64,000 nucleotides of DNA from an uncultured Bacilli bacterium (GTDB lineage Bacteria > Bacillota_I > Bacilli_A > RF39 > UBA660): the NCBI GenBank assembly GCA_910583745.1, contig CAJTZC010000005.1, positions 15,375 to 79,374 on the forward strand, read 5' to 3'. Shown in pieces: positions 24,818 through 32,777 of this stretch (position 1 is its first letter; every line of letters begins with the position of its first letter). The translations under genes and the position numbers were made by a program. Below the pieces are notes generated by a model, which saw nothing but the letters and a program-made list of their open reading frames with translations, was not told where the DNA came from and did not search any database.

Positions 24818-25195
24818 TTAATACTCTCTAACAGCGTTTACGCATTCGCCATCCCATGGCACAGTGATGCACTTATAGCATACGTTAAAGTCCATTTGCG
24901 CTTGCGCATCGCTAAACTTGCTTACAAAACCAAAGATTAGCATTACGATGGTAGGAATGAAGAATATCACGATTCCTCCAACGAATCTCCACACTAAACT
25001 TGTCGCGGTTTTCTTTACTTCCTCAGGCTTACTAGATATAGCAGCTTTTCCTAAATCTATCAATCCCAAAGCGATTATGATAAGTGGAATAGCTATTTTT
25101 ATAATGGTAAGAGCCCATCCTACTAAACCCAATATTTCGCTTGTATTAGCACAAAAATTACCTGCACCAGCTCCGAGTATCATCAATTCGCTCAT
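24818..25195 (-). CDS. small VirB2/TrbC-like membrane protein (paralogue 4)
   Basis: 125 residues, first gene of the set. Short outside N-terminus with Cys (GNFCANTSEILGLVG), helix 1 (IIKIAIPLIIIALGLIDLGKA), basic loop (SSKPEEVKKTATSL), helix 2 (FVGGIVIFFIPTIVMLIFGFV), and an outside tail with VCYKC and a final Cys. Aligns along its whole length with paralogue 3. Start chosen at ATG 25195 (frame opens at TTG 25216). Could assemble into a pilus-like or oligomeric membrane structure; this is inference from topology alone. Confidence 0.75.
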   Translation of the reverse strand: MSELMILGAGAGNFCANTSEILGLVGWALTIIKIAIPLIIIALGLIDLGKAAISSKPEEVKKTATSLVWRFVGGIVIFFIPTIVMLIFGFVSKFSDAQAQMDFNVCYKCITVPWDGECVNAVREY

Positions 25196-25227
25196 TAAAC
25201 ATCTCTCTCTTTCCAATTCATAAACTA

Positions 25228-25256
25228 ATTTTATCCTAAAACAAGGTGATTGTCAA
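25228..25256 (-). promoter_or_regulatory. promoter of pilin-like paralogue 4
   Basis: Perfect TTGACA, 17-base spacer, TAAAAT on the minus strand. Confidence 0.75.
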
Positions 25257-25313
25257 ATATTATAGAACAATTTGTCAAATAAAATGGCATATCGTGAGAA
25301 ATAGGAGAAATTT

Positions 25314-26234
25314 CTACTCTTCTCCGACCTCATCTTCGTTCTTTTCAGCAGTATCCGCTGGCACTTTTTCTTTATCGACATACACGATTTTCTCTTTTTC
25401 ACCGCTGATTTTCAATTCGACAGAATAACCGATGACGTAGCCATGTTTGTTATACAATTCGATGATTTCCGATTCGACGAGTCTGTAGCCTTCATAGTTT
25501 GTCTTCACATATTGGTTTAAATCTATCAAACTGATTTTATTGATTTCAGCTCCGACCTCTCCACTATCAGGTCTCAATGCCTTCTCAAAAGAGATAAAGC
25601 GCTTGCCTTTAAAATCGCCAGTACCTCTAGAATTCGAGGCATATTCTAAATCGAGACTCTTTGAATCGACATACGAACCCTTCTCGAGAACTTTTAGCTT
25701 TCCTTCTGCAGAACTCTTGTTGCCATACAAGTCGGCGATGACCAAATCGATACTGTGCTCGCCTAATAGACCGAATTTTTCTTCGTCTTTGCTGTTCTTT
25801 AAAGAGACGAGACACGGTTTGGAATAATCTTCACATGTTGCCAAAAAATCTCCTAAAAAGAACTCCTCAGACCCTTCCTCGAGGACGAGTTCTTGCAAAG
25901 TGAAGACGGGCGGAGTAGTATCTGAAACTTTTACTTTCCCTTTTCGAGTCGTCTTATTATAGGTCACTGTATATGTGTACGTTCCCACTTCACTCTCATT
26001 GACTTTAGAGAGGTCTATCTTCCAGTCGCGGACATTGTCTATCTCTTGATTGACATAATCTTTTATATCCGTGCTGAGGCTTTCCCCCAATTCCAAATGG
26101 ACAGTCTTAAGCGAAAAATAGAACTTTCTAAAAACGAGAAAATACCCCCCGACGACGATGGCAATGATGACGATAATGAAGAAACCGAGAACTTTCTTAC
26201 TATTCTCTTTTACGTCTAAAAAATCTTCATCCAT
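25314..26234 (-). CDS. membrane-anchored Ig-like domain protein
   Basis: About 306 residues. Short cytoplasmic N-terminus, one membrane helix (about residues 17-37: VLGFFIIVIIAIVVGGYFLVF), then outside Ig-like/HYR-type beta domains: VGTYTYTVTYNKTTRKGKVKVSDTTPP is the classic repeat end (about 88-112), and FGLLGEHSIDLVIADLYGNKS a second. The acidic C-terminus (EKNEDEVGEE) is free. Likely a surface protein of unknown role. The ATG at 26234 shares one base with the stop of the upstream gene. Confidence 0.7.
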   Translation of the reverse strand: MDEDFLDVKENSKKVLGFFIIVIIAIVVGGYFLVFRKFYFSLKTVHLELGESLSTDIKDYVNQEIDNVRDWKIDLSKVNESEVGTYTYTVTYNKTTRKGKVKVSDTTPPVFTLQELVLEEGSEEFFLGDFLATCEDYSKPCLVSLKNSKDEEKFGLLGEHSIDLVIADLYGNKSSAEGKLKVLEKGSYVDSKSLDLEYASNSRGTGDFKGKRFISFEKALRPDSGEVGAEINKISLIDLNQYVKTNYEGYRLVESEIIELYNKHGYVIGYSVELKISGEKEKIVYVDKEKVPADTAEKNEDEVGEE

Positions 26235-26590
26235 TATATCCACCTAGTCATTTGCACTCTTCTCGTACTCATCTTTTCATAAGTCTCGAAGAAGTTGATA
26301 ATTGCACTGACGATAGTCTCTAAGATATTGTCTCCTCGACGCACTTTAATCGTCATGATATCTCTTTGTATTTGGTCTCTAAAGCAGTAGTCGTTTATAT
26401 ATTTGAAAAGTACATCATCTAATTTTTCTACTTTTTTGATATTGGTTGCATCAGTAATATCTACGCTGAAGATAAATTTTGTATAGACATCGATGAGTTT
26501 TTCTGACACCATGTCATCACTATAATACTCAAAATTTATTATCGTATAAAAATGTGGACAATGTTTAAGTACTTCTCTATTTTTATCCAT
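26234..26590 (-). CDS. 118-residue protein of unknown function
   Basis: Soluble, mixed alpha/beta, no clear motif; one pair His-Cys-Pro-His near residue 11 could bind metal. Start ATG 26590 follows AGGTGA at 8 bases; a GTG at 26602 is also in frame. The stop TAA runs into the ATG of the Ig-like protein gene (TAATG), so the two are coupled. Family not recognised. Confidence 0.6.
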   Translation of the reverse strand: MDKNREVLKHCPHFYTIINFEYYSDDMVSEKLIDVYTKFIFSVDITDATNIKKVEKLDDVLFKYINDYCFRDQIQRDIMTIKVRRGDNILETIVSAIINFFETYEKMSTRRVQMTRWI

Positions 26591-26698
26591 ATTCTTTATC
26601 ACCTATCTTATATGAATTATATAATAGTTTCAAAATTTTGGCAATGTTTTTTTCTACCAAAAAAAAGATTCGCCCGAAAAAACGAATCCTAAATTTTT

Positions 26699-27217
26699 TT
26701 ATTTTTCAAACTGTCTTTGAACCTGACTGGATTTCACACCCGTACCATTATAACTGCCGTTATATTTGATGTTGGAGTCTCCCACTACTGGAAAAAAATA
26801 GATTTGTCCCACTTCCATACCTTTATATACCTTTGTAGGCGTCACACATGTGATTCCTAAAGTCCAAGTTCCTTTAAAACCCAAACTGCCACAGCCACTG
26901 CTTTGGTGAACGGTAAGACCTATACGACCGACGGAACTTCTGCCACTGATTTGAGGGACACAATTCTCTGTCTCCGTATATTCTCTCGTCTCTGCGAGAT
27001 ACAACGTATTCGGAACCAACACGTATCCTTCGTCAGGAATGGTAATTTTTCGAGTTGCGTTTTCACTTTTACAGTCGAGAACATCGTCGACATAGACCAA
27101 AAGTTCTCCACCTAAAGTGAGGTTGTAACTATTCGGGTTGACTTGTTCTTTACTAAAAGGTTTTATGACCAACTCTCCACTTTCGACAGCTCTAATTATC
27201 TCTTCACCTGAATACAC
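26699..27217 (-). CDS. dCTP deaminase-like protein A (catalytic Glu missing)
   Basis: 172 residues of the trimeric dCTP deaminase/dUTPase fold. NPNSYNLTLGGEL and the phosphate motif SGRSSVGRIGL are well kept, so the residues matching Ser111 and Arg115 of E. coli Dcd are present. In the hairpin motif, however, the position of the catalytic Glu138 (LEF in E. coli) is Gly (WTLGITC), and the His-x-Thr-Ala segment is HQSS. So alone it should not deaminate. It lies 11 bases after the companion gene and is surely cotranscribed. See the paired finding. Confidence 0.8.
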   Translation of the reverse strand: MYSGEEIIRAVESGELVIKPFSKEQVNPNSYNLTLGGELLVYVDDVLDCKSENATRKITIPDEGYVLVPNTLYLAETREYTETENCVPQISGRSSVGRIGLTVHQSSGCGSLGFKGTWTLGITCVTPTKVYKGMEVGQIYFFPVVGDSNIKYNGSYNGTGVKSSQVQRQFEK

Positions 27218-27228
27218 TTTATCACCTA

Positions 27229-27753
27229 CTATTCAAACGTCTTATCTTCATAAATTCTACTTGCAGTCGTGTCGATTTGTCCCAAGTATTTTCCTTCGTA
27301 TTTGATATTGTCCTCGCCGACGATAGGATAATAACATATGTGTGCAACCTTCATGTTCGGATAAATTCTAACTGGCTTTATACAACAGATTTCGAGAGTC
27401 CAAGTTCCCTTGAAACCGTTGTCTCCGAACCCAGCGGTGATGTGTATCGTTACACCCAAAGCCCCTAAGCTAAACCGTCCTGACAATAGAGGAACGAAAT
27501 GATTCGTCTCCGTATATTCGACAGTTCTCGATAGATAAAGTTCCCCTGGTCTTAAAATGTAACCCTCCTCCGGAATCTTTATCTTGCGGGTTTTATTCGG
27601 TTTCTTACACTCTAAGACGTCTTCCTCGTAGACCACGAGTTCATCTCCCATATGCAGACAATAACTGTTTGGCCCGACACATTCTTTATTAAAGGGCTCA
27701 ATTTTAATATTGCCGAGCTCCATTTGTTTGATAATCTCTTCTCCAGATAACAT
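27229..27753 (-). CDS. dcd: dCTP deaminase-like protein B (phosphate-motif residues altered)
   Basis: 174 residues, same fold and about 45% like its neighbour by eye. It keeps the catalytic Glu (GTWTLEICC) and the HITA segment, and a C-terminal TASRI like E. coli ASRI. But the phosphate motif reads SGRFSLGALG: the positions of Ser111 and Arg115 are Phe and Ala. The two paralogues thus have complementary losses. Dcd converts dCTP to dUTP (or dUMP) for thymidylate supply. Strong AGGAGGT site; the upstream extended -10 TGGTATCAT is at 27796-27804. Confidence 0.8.
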   Translation of the reverse strand: MLSGEEIIKQMELGNIKIEPFNKECVGPNSYCLHMGDELVVYEEDVLECKKPNKTRKIKIPEEGYILRPGELYLSRTVEYTETNHFVPLLSGRFSLGALGVTIHITAGFGDNGFKGTWTLEICCIKPVRIYPNMKVAHICYYPIVGEDNIKYEGKYLGQIDTTASRIYEDKTFE

Positions 27754-27877
27754 ACTTCTAAACCTCCTAATTTTTTACTAAGGTACCACAGTTTTATGAT
27801 ACCAACCGTCTAAAAACATTGTATCAATTAAAGGAAGCATTTACAATCATTTTTTAGGTTTTTTTCGACGAAAATTT

Positions 27878-29185
27878 CTAATCCAAGATTTCTAGAAGCT
27901 TTTCGATGTCTACTAGATTTACACTTACTTCTTCGCCGGTTTCCATCTTCTTGACGTTGCATTTTCCTTCTTGGATTTCGTTCTCACCGAGTACGATGAC
28001 ATAAGGTATGTGCTCTCTATTCGCATACTCAAAACACTTTTTAATTTTCTTCCCGGTCATCTCTAGTTCGACAGCTAAACCGAGATTTCGAATTTGATTC
28101 GCGACGCGGAGAGCTTCGACTTCGGTTCCCATCGGAATGACGTATACGTCCACGGAGGACTTCATCTTTTCCACTTCTCTCGCTTTTAAAATCTCGTAGA
28201 TGGTCGAAAGTCCAAAACTGGCCCCGACAGCAGGATATGGATTCCCGTCGTCGATGAAATCGGTAATCATATTGTCATACCGACCACCGCCTCCTAAGCT
28301 ACAAGACAATTCACCGTTGGAAGCATACACCTCGAAGACGTTGCCTGTATAGTAATCTTGCCCTCTCGCAAGGGAAGGTGCGAAGACCGTCTTCTCTTCT
28401 AATCCTATATCTTTTAAGATGTATTTCAAATTCTCTACTTCATAAAATCCTTGAGAGAGCATCTTATTCTCTGTATCGTCGAATTCTTTTTTTAAAACGC
28501 CCAATTCCATTTTAAAGTAGGACAGCAATTTCTCTGCACTCTCGTTCGATAAGCCCAATTTGCCTAACTCTTCGACGAGTTCATTCTCGCTTATCTTATC
28601 GATTTTATCGACAATCGTCACCACTTTATCTATCGTGTCATCTGAAGTAAACCCACTCACTTCCTGGATGAGTCCTCGCATCAGATTTCTACTATTGTAT
28701 TTGACATACACGTCGATTCCCAATGCAGAATACCCTTTGAACCAAAGGCTGATTAACTCAGCTTCTATGACATTGCCGTCCAAACCGACGACGTCGACAT
28801 CGCACTGCAAGAACTCTCGATCGCGTCCCACTTTGACAGGACCGTCTCTAAAAACTTTGCCGATTTCATATCTCTTAAATGGTAAGCGTATATCTTTAGT
28901 CATGGAGATGTACTTCGCAAAAGGTACCGTTAAATCGTAACGCAATCCTAACTTTCTGTCCCCTTGGTCGGACAATTTATATATTTCGTTCAACAAATCG
29001 TTGCTCTCGTCGTACTTCCCTGCTAACATATCGTAATAACACAAAATAGGTGTCTCGAGAGGTTTGTATCCGTATTCGACAAACACTTTTCTCAATGTGT
29101 CTTGTATAAAATAGCGAATACTCTGTTCACTTGGGCTATAATCGTAACTCCCTTTTACATTTTTCAATTCAATTTTTCTTTTCAT
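27878..29185 (-). CDS. hisS: histidyl-tRNA synthetase
   Basis: 435 residues, class II synthetase that charges tRNA-His. Motif 1 region (KPLETPILCYYDML), motif 2 (RYEIGKVFRDGPV, REFLQCDVDVVG), the histidine-specific loops LARGQDYYTGNVFEV and SLGGGGRYDNMI, and motif 3 (VGASFGLSTIYEIL) are all present; the C-terminal anticodon-binding domain (about 330-430) holds VYVIPMGTEVEALRVA. The 190-base leader has its own promoter, a leader peptide with three His codons and a terminator, so expression is probably controlled by His supply. Confidence 0.95.
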   Translation of the reverse strand: MKRKIELKNVKGSYDYSPSEQSIRYFIQDTLRKVFVEYGYKPLETPILCYYDMLAGKYDESNDLLNEIYKLSDQGDRKLGLRYDLTVPFAKYISMTKDIRLPFKRYEIGKVFRDGPVKVGRDREFLQCDVDVVGLDGNVIEAELISLWFKGYSALGIDVYVKYNSRNLMRGLIQEVSGFTSDDTIDKVVTIVDKIDKISENELVEELGKLGLSNESAEKLLSYFKMELGVLKKEFDDTENKMLSQGFYEVENLKYILKDIGLEEKTVFAPSLARGQDYYTGNVFEVYASNGELSCSLGGGGRYDNMITDFIDDGNPYPAVGASFGLSTIYEILKAREVEKMKSSVDVYVIPMGTEVEALRVANQIRNLGLAVELEMTGKKIKKCFEYANREHIPYVIVLGENEIQEGKCNVKKMETGEEVSVNLVDIEKLLEILD

Positions 29186-29205
29186 GATAAATCCTCTTTC
29201 CTAAT

Positions 29206-29240
29206 AATAAAAGCTATACGTCCATTTCCCGTATAGCTTC
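29206..29240 (-). terminator. attenuator terminator in the hisS leader
   Basis: AAGCTATACG and CGTATAGCTT pair (10 bp) around a GGAAATGGA loop, followed by TTATT, 20 bases before the hisS start. Its loop (CATTTCCC on the plus strand, 29223-29230) is complementary to GGGAAATG at 29253-29260, so an alternative pairing can compete. Confidence 0.7.
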
Positions 29241-29252
29241 TTTTCAGTAATA

Positions 29253-29312
29253 GGGAAATGCACGACAAACAGCACTTCCTCATCGAGAACTGTATCTCGA
29301 ATTGCGAAGTGC
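29253..29312 (-). promoter_or_regulatory. mutually exclusive stems of the hisS leader
   Basis: In the RNA, segment 1 GCACTTC (29312-29306) pairs with segment 2 GAAGTGC (29278-29272), helped by TCGAGA/TCTCGA. Segment 2 can instead pair with segment 3 GCATTTCC (29261-29254), and segment 3 can pair with the terminator loop. This is the kind of nested alternative folding used in attenuators. The direction of control cannot be decided from inspection. Confidence 0.5.
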
Positions 29313-29354
29313 AGAACGCCTATGGTGATGCAATTTATTTCTTGTATTTCTCAT
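29280..29354 (-). CDS. hisS leader peptide with three consecutive His codons
   Basis: 24 codons: MRNTRNKLHHHRRSALRNSR and four more residues. The codons CAT CAC CAT lie at 29330-29322, just before RNA segment 1 of the leader. An AAGGGAAG site is 9-10 bases upstream. A run of codons for the amino acid of the regulated gene is the hallmark of ribosome-mediated attenuation. The chance that it is fortuitous is real since only three His codons occur. Confidence 0.5.
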   Translation of the reverse strand: MRNTRNKLHHHRRSALRNSRYSSR

Positions 29355-29379
29355 CCTTATACTTCCCTTCGATACATCG

Positions 29380-29408
29380 ATTTTATCATATCGTGTTTTC
29401 TTTGTCAA
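29380..29408 (-). promoter_or_regulatory. promoter of the hisS leader
   Basis: Perfect TTGACA, 17-base spacer, TAAAAT on the minus strand. RNA starts near 29373, 19 bases before the leader peptide ATG. Confidence 0.8.
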
Positions 29409-29422
29409 ACTTCGCGCTTCCC

Positions 29423-30601
29423 TCAAGCATGCAACTTTTTATTGAGCTTCACCCCTATCACGGACTCGAAAGCAATCGCCACAGCACACAGTATCATGAG
29501 GTAGTTTATGTATTCCATGCCGAACACGAAACAAGTTATCATCAGAAGGATATACCCTAACGACCTCGATATAGCATACAGGATATCTCGAATCAGATAG
29601 TACTCTGTCTTAAACTCCGTCTTGAGATGTTCTCCATTGCTCAAATTAATCGTTATAATGTTGTTAATCCTCGTTATCAAAGCAACCGCAGAACTGTTCG
29701 CGATGAGATAGAAAATCAAAGACAGTCTAGAGGGATATACGGCAAAGAACAAAAGGACGAGAGTCATGACGACACCACTTACAGTGAGCCACTTGCCGAA
29801 CTTCTCTTTCGGAAGCTTCGTCGTAAAGACCACCAAAACCAAAAGGGACAGGAAAGCACAGAGGCTGTCGACAAATCCTAGATTCAAATTCGTTTTGAAA
29901 TTGTTTATCTTCGAAAGTGTGACGATTAAACCCATGACACCAGAAGAATAAGTGAGCCCCGATAGGATAGATATCCAAAGAGAACCGCGCAAATCTCGGT
30001 CTTCTTTCACGATGGAAAAGAACTTTTTGAAATCGACATTTGCACTGTTGTAGTTCGCATCTTTGAATTTAAAAGCTACGACAAACATAAAGATGAAACA
30101 CAGGAAGAAGACTTTTCCGACCTCGATATAAGTAAAGTACGTAAGGACCACTCCTAGAAGAATCGGTATCAAGATGCTCACGAGTTGCTTCACGATGTTG
30201 ACGATACCTTCGAATTTCTGTCTTCCCTCGTTCGTCACCTTCTCTGTATTCAGTAAATTCTTAGGAAAATGGTAAAAGCCATCGGCCACGCCTTTCACGA
30301 TGGCCACTAAAAAGATATAGTTCGAAATCGAATCGCTCAGCAACATGAGCAAAGCGATATACAGTGCTTGCAAAGCGACACCTATCCTAAAGTAAGGAAC
30401 TTTTACATTCCTTTTCATCGGTCTCTTAATCAAAAAGAAGGTAATGCCGATAAAGAGATAGAGAGTCAAATAATATTTTGCCAAAGGAATCACTTCATAG
30501 TTACACACCTTAAAAAAGTAGAACACAAAAAAAGTATCAAAATATATCCCCACAATACTTTTCAAGATGTCTATTACAAACATCGCACTTTTTTCACTCA
30601 T
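29423..30601 (-). CDS. MFS-family membrane transporter
   Basis: 392 residues with about 12 hydrophobic segments spread over the whole length, the usual size and topology of a major facilitator permease. The basic loop after helix 2 (IKRPMKRNVKVP) and the central cytoplasmic loop with KDANYNSANVDFKKFF fit two six-helix halves. Substrate cannot be guessed. The hisS promoter begins right after its stop codon. Start has AGAGGTG upstream. Confidence 0.75.
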   Translation of the reverse strand: MSEKSAMFVIDILKSIVGIYFDTFFVFYFFKVCNYEVIPLAKYYLTLYLFIGITFFLIKRPMKRNVKVPYFRIGVALQALYIALLMLLSDSISNYIFLVAIVKGVADGFYHFPKNLLNTEKVTNEGRQKFEGIVNIVKQLVSILIPILLGVVLTYFTYIEVGKVFFLCFIFMFVVAFKFKDANYNSANVDFKKFFSIVKEDRDLRGSLWISILSGLTYSSGVMGLIVTLSKINNFKTNLNLGFVDSLCAFLSLLVLVVFTTKLPKEKFGKWLTVSGVVMTLVLLFFAVYPSRLSLIFYLIANSSAVALITRINNIITINLSNGEHLKTEFKTEYYLIRDILYAISRSLGYILLMITCFVFGMEYINYLMILCAVAIAFESVIGVKLNKKLHA

Positions 30602-30673
30602 ACTACACCTCTAACTGTCCACACGAGAAGAAAACGATATCTCCTCTATTTTATATAAGAATACCAAGAACGG

Positions 30674-30840
30674 GAGAAAAAAACAAGTACTTTATAGCCA
30701 CAAAAAAACTGTCGAAAAGTAGACACTTCTCAACAGTTCACGCTCTATAACAAATTTATTTCAACTTTTCGGTCAAGTTTCTTTTTACATATCCTTCAAT
30801 AAATCTGTCGACATCTTCAAAGAGAACAGTTCTATTATTG
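30674..30840. repeat. 167-bp direct repeat, copy A (remnant of hydrolase 3' end)
   Basis: Nearly identical to 31522-31687. On the minus strand it encodes the last 27 residues of the alpha/beta hydrolase (NNRTVLFEDVDRFIEGYVKR onward) plus its terminator (30702-30736), detached from any gene start. With copy B it brackets the DinJ-YafQ cassette exactly. Confidence 0.9.
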
Positions 30841-30843
30841 GTG

Positions 30844-31131
30844 TTATTTATTTAGAACTTCACTATGTGAACCCGTTTCAACTAATAACAACATCAATTC
30901 ATTATTATGAATTTTATAGATGAGCAACCAATCAGGCTCGATATGACAATCATAACAATTTTTGAATTTTTTATTATCGATGAGCTTGTGATTTCTATAT
31001 CTTGGATGCAATTCCTCCCCTTTTGCAAGACATTCAATAACTGCGTTTAACTTTTTTATATCTTTTCCCTGTCTAATTACCTTTTTATATTGCTTTTTAA
31101 ATAAATTTTCGTATTTTACTTTATATTTCAT
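30844..31131 (-). CDS. yafQ: YafQ-family (RelE superfamily) toxin
   Basis: 95 residues, ribosome-dependent mRNA interferase family. The family signature is clear: ELHPRYRNHKL, CYDCHIEPDWLLIY and the C-terminal TGSHSEVL, whose His corresponds to the catalytic His of YafQ. It follows the antitoxin gene by 2 bases. The stop codon abuts repeat copy A, so the cassette boundary is sharp. Confidence 0.9.
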   Translation of the reverse strand: MKYKVKYENLFKKQYKKVIRQGKDIKKLNAVIECLAKGEELHPRYRNHKLIDNKKFKNCYDCHIEPDWLLIYKIHNNELMLLLVETGSHSEVLNK

Positions 31132-31133
31132 GA

Positions 31134-31442
31134 TTAATCCTCATTTAAGGACTGATATAAATCATTTAAATTATCATAACACTTGTAATTTTCTGGATGA
31201 TTTTCCATCAATTCAAGTTCCCTAGCACCTTCCTCTAATTCTTCTTTGGTAAAATATTTCAATAAATACGCATCCTCTGATGGCGCTGTGATTTCAAAAG
31301 GCACTTTCCTTTTCTGGATGAGCTGTTTGATGGTCATATTAATAAGTGTAGTCATATTTAATCCCATACTTTCTAATATGCTTGTAGCCATTTCTTTATC
31401 TTCCACGCTCATTCTTATATTTACATTAGTCATAGACTCCAT
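31134..31442 (-). CDS. dinJ: RelB/DinJ-family antitoxin
   Basis: 102 residues. N-terminal ribbon-helix-helix DNA-binding domain: NVNIRMSVEDKEMATSILESMG and LNMTTLINMTIKQLIQ (shortened), typical of DinJ; the C-terminal acidic tail (about 55-102) would wrap the toxin. ATG 31442 is preferred for its distance from AAGGAG; ATG 31451 and ATG 31433 are alternatives. The complex usually represses its own promoter. Confidence 0.9.
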   Translation of the reverse strand: MESMTNVNIRMSVEDKEMATSILESMGLNMTTLINMTIKQLIQKRKVPFEITAPSEDAYLLKYFTKEELEEGARELELMENHPENYKCYDNLNDLYQSLNED

Positions 31443-31465
31443 ATTATACATCTCCTTTTATTTAC

Positions 31466-31494
31466 ATTATATACATTATTATTTACATTGTCAA
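31466..31494 (-). promoter_or_regulatory. promoter and likely operator of dinJ-yafQ
   Basis: Perfect consensus TTGACA, 17-base spacer, TATAAT on the minus strand. TTTACATT is repeated at 31461 and 31482 around and inside it, fitting a ribbon-helix-helix operator for autorepression. Confidence 0.8.
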
Positions 31495-31521
31495 TAATTT
31501 TATATAGAAGACCGAGAGTGA

Positions 31522-31687
31522 GAGAAAAAACAAGTACTTTAAAGCCACAAAAAAACTGTCGAAAAGTAGACACTTCTCAACAGTTCACGCTCTATGACAA
31601 AATTATTTCAACTTTTCGGTCAAGTTTCTTTTTACATATCCTTCAATAAATCTGTCGACATCCTCAAAGAGAACAGTTCTATTATTG
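31522..31687. repeat. 167-bp direct repeat, copy B (3' end of the hydrolase gene)
   Basis: The in-place copy: it holds the last 28 codons of the hydrolase and the terminator after it. Weak similarity to copy A continues about 25 bases further out, up to the dinJ promoter. Confidence 0.9.
31551..31585 (-). terminator. terminator of the alpha/beta hydrolase gene
   Basis: AACTGTTGAGAAGT pairs with ACTTTTCGACAGTT around a 4-base loop, followed by TTTTT on the minus strand. The same structure at 30702-30736 in repeat copy A serves the toxin-antitoxin genes. Confidence 0.8.
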
Positions 31688-32703
31688 AACAGAGTTCTAT
31701 GATTTCCAGGGTACAATTTAAATATGGCGTTCAACCCCAACTCTCCATAGATAGCTTCCTGTTTTCGAAATCTGTCCTGTGTCACCGTTCCCAAAACTTT
31801 ATTGATTGCATTCACTTCTTGGTCGCTGAACAAGTTAAATCTAGCAGTATAATTCCCATCTCTATCCAATAGAAATCTCTGTACACCGTTTTCATCGATA
31901 AAAGGCGTCGCATTTCCACATTCGTCTCTTAATATACAATCTTCTCCGTCTTCGTTTTTGTAACGATAGATTTCAAAATTGGGAATCGCCGAGTCAGACT
32001 TGTCTGCATCACCCATATAATAGAAAAACGCTATGTTTTTAAAGGAGACGAAGTCAAAATTTGGAACATCCGCGATGCCAGTCGGATAGACAAATTCATG
32101 CCCGTCTCTATTGGAAATCGGCATCGAAATTGTCCCACCCGTGCCGCCTCCTATGACCGCCTTGATTATCTCAGGGTGTAGAAGCGCGAAATGCGAAGCA
32201 AATTTCGACCCTTCCGAATAGCCACATAGTATCACTCTGTCGTCGACTTGTATTCCCTTTTCTTTTAAACACTTTATCCCATATTCCATCATAGCTTTAT
32301 GCTGGTCGGCCAAATTTTCATACAGAGGCAAAAAATCTTTAAATACAGAATTTTCTGCTTTTCTAAAATCGTTGTGGAAACAATCCCTTCCCAAAAAATT
32401 TGGCCGAAAATCTTCGAATCTCGGTACGGCAGGCACAAGCATAGGATAACCGTTTTCTAAACACAAATGGACGAGCATGGGGTCGATACTTCCAAAATCA
32501 TTCTTGGCATATTGGACCAGCTCATCGAAAGACGAACAGCTCTCACTCCTATCTCCCGGTAAATTGCAGGCATAGACGAGTTCTGGACAGTCGTTGAGTT
32601 TCTTTGGTACGACGATTTTGAAAGGAAAGTGAAAACCCAAATGAGGTTGTCGCTCGACATCGATACACCACGTAGAAACACCTCTTAAAGTAAATTCATC
32701 CAT
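31603..32703 (-). CDS. alpha/beta hydrolase
   Basis: 366 residues. The nucleophile elbow GYSEG (VILCGYSEGSKFASHFALL, about residue 165) and the late His in YPGNHRTLF (about 340) support a Ser-His-Asp esterase or peptidase; the Asp may be in MGDADKSD. The first 60 residues carry a beta-rich segment not typical of small esterases. No signal peptide. Start at 32703 follows GGGAG; ATG 32718 overlaps that site. Substrate unknown. Confidence 0.8.
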   Translation of the reverse strand: MDEFTLRGVSTWCIDVERQPHLGFHFPFKIVVPKKLNDCPELVYACNLPGDRSESCSSFDELVQYAKNDFGSIDPMLVHLCLENGYPMLVPAVPRFEDFRPNFLGRDCFHNDFRKAENSVFKDFLPLYENLADQHKAMMEYGIKCLKEKGIQVDDRVILCGYSEGSKFASHFALLHPEIIKAVIGGGTGGTISMPISNRDGHEFVYPTGIADVPNFDFVSFKNIAFFYYMGDADKSDSAIPNFEIYRYKNEDGEDCILRDECGNATPFIDENGVQRFLLDRDGNYTARFNLFSDQEVNAINKVLGTVTQDRFRKQEAIYGELGLNAIFKLYPGNHRTLFNNRTVLFEDVDRFIEGYVKRNLTEKLK

Positions 32704-32777
32704 AAAATCAGCTCCCATACACCAAGTCTACCATACAAAACAAAATCTTTCAGCAAAAACCATCACGTGCCTAAAAA

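Noticed and set aside
21990..25195. Type IV secretion or conjugation locus
   Set aside because: The membrane modules look like VirB2/TrbC, but no VirB4, VirD4, relaxase or other component occurs nearby, so calling it a secretion system is not supported.
29186..29380. T-box riboswitch before hisS
   Set aside because: Gene identity made this the first guess, but the conserved T-box bulge sequence and the usual antiterminator are absent; a His-codon leader frame fits better.
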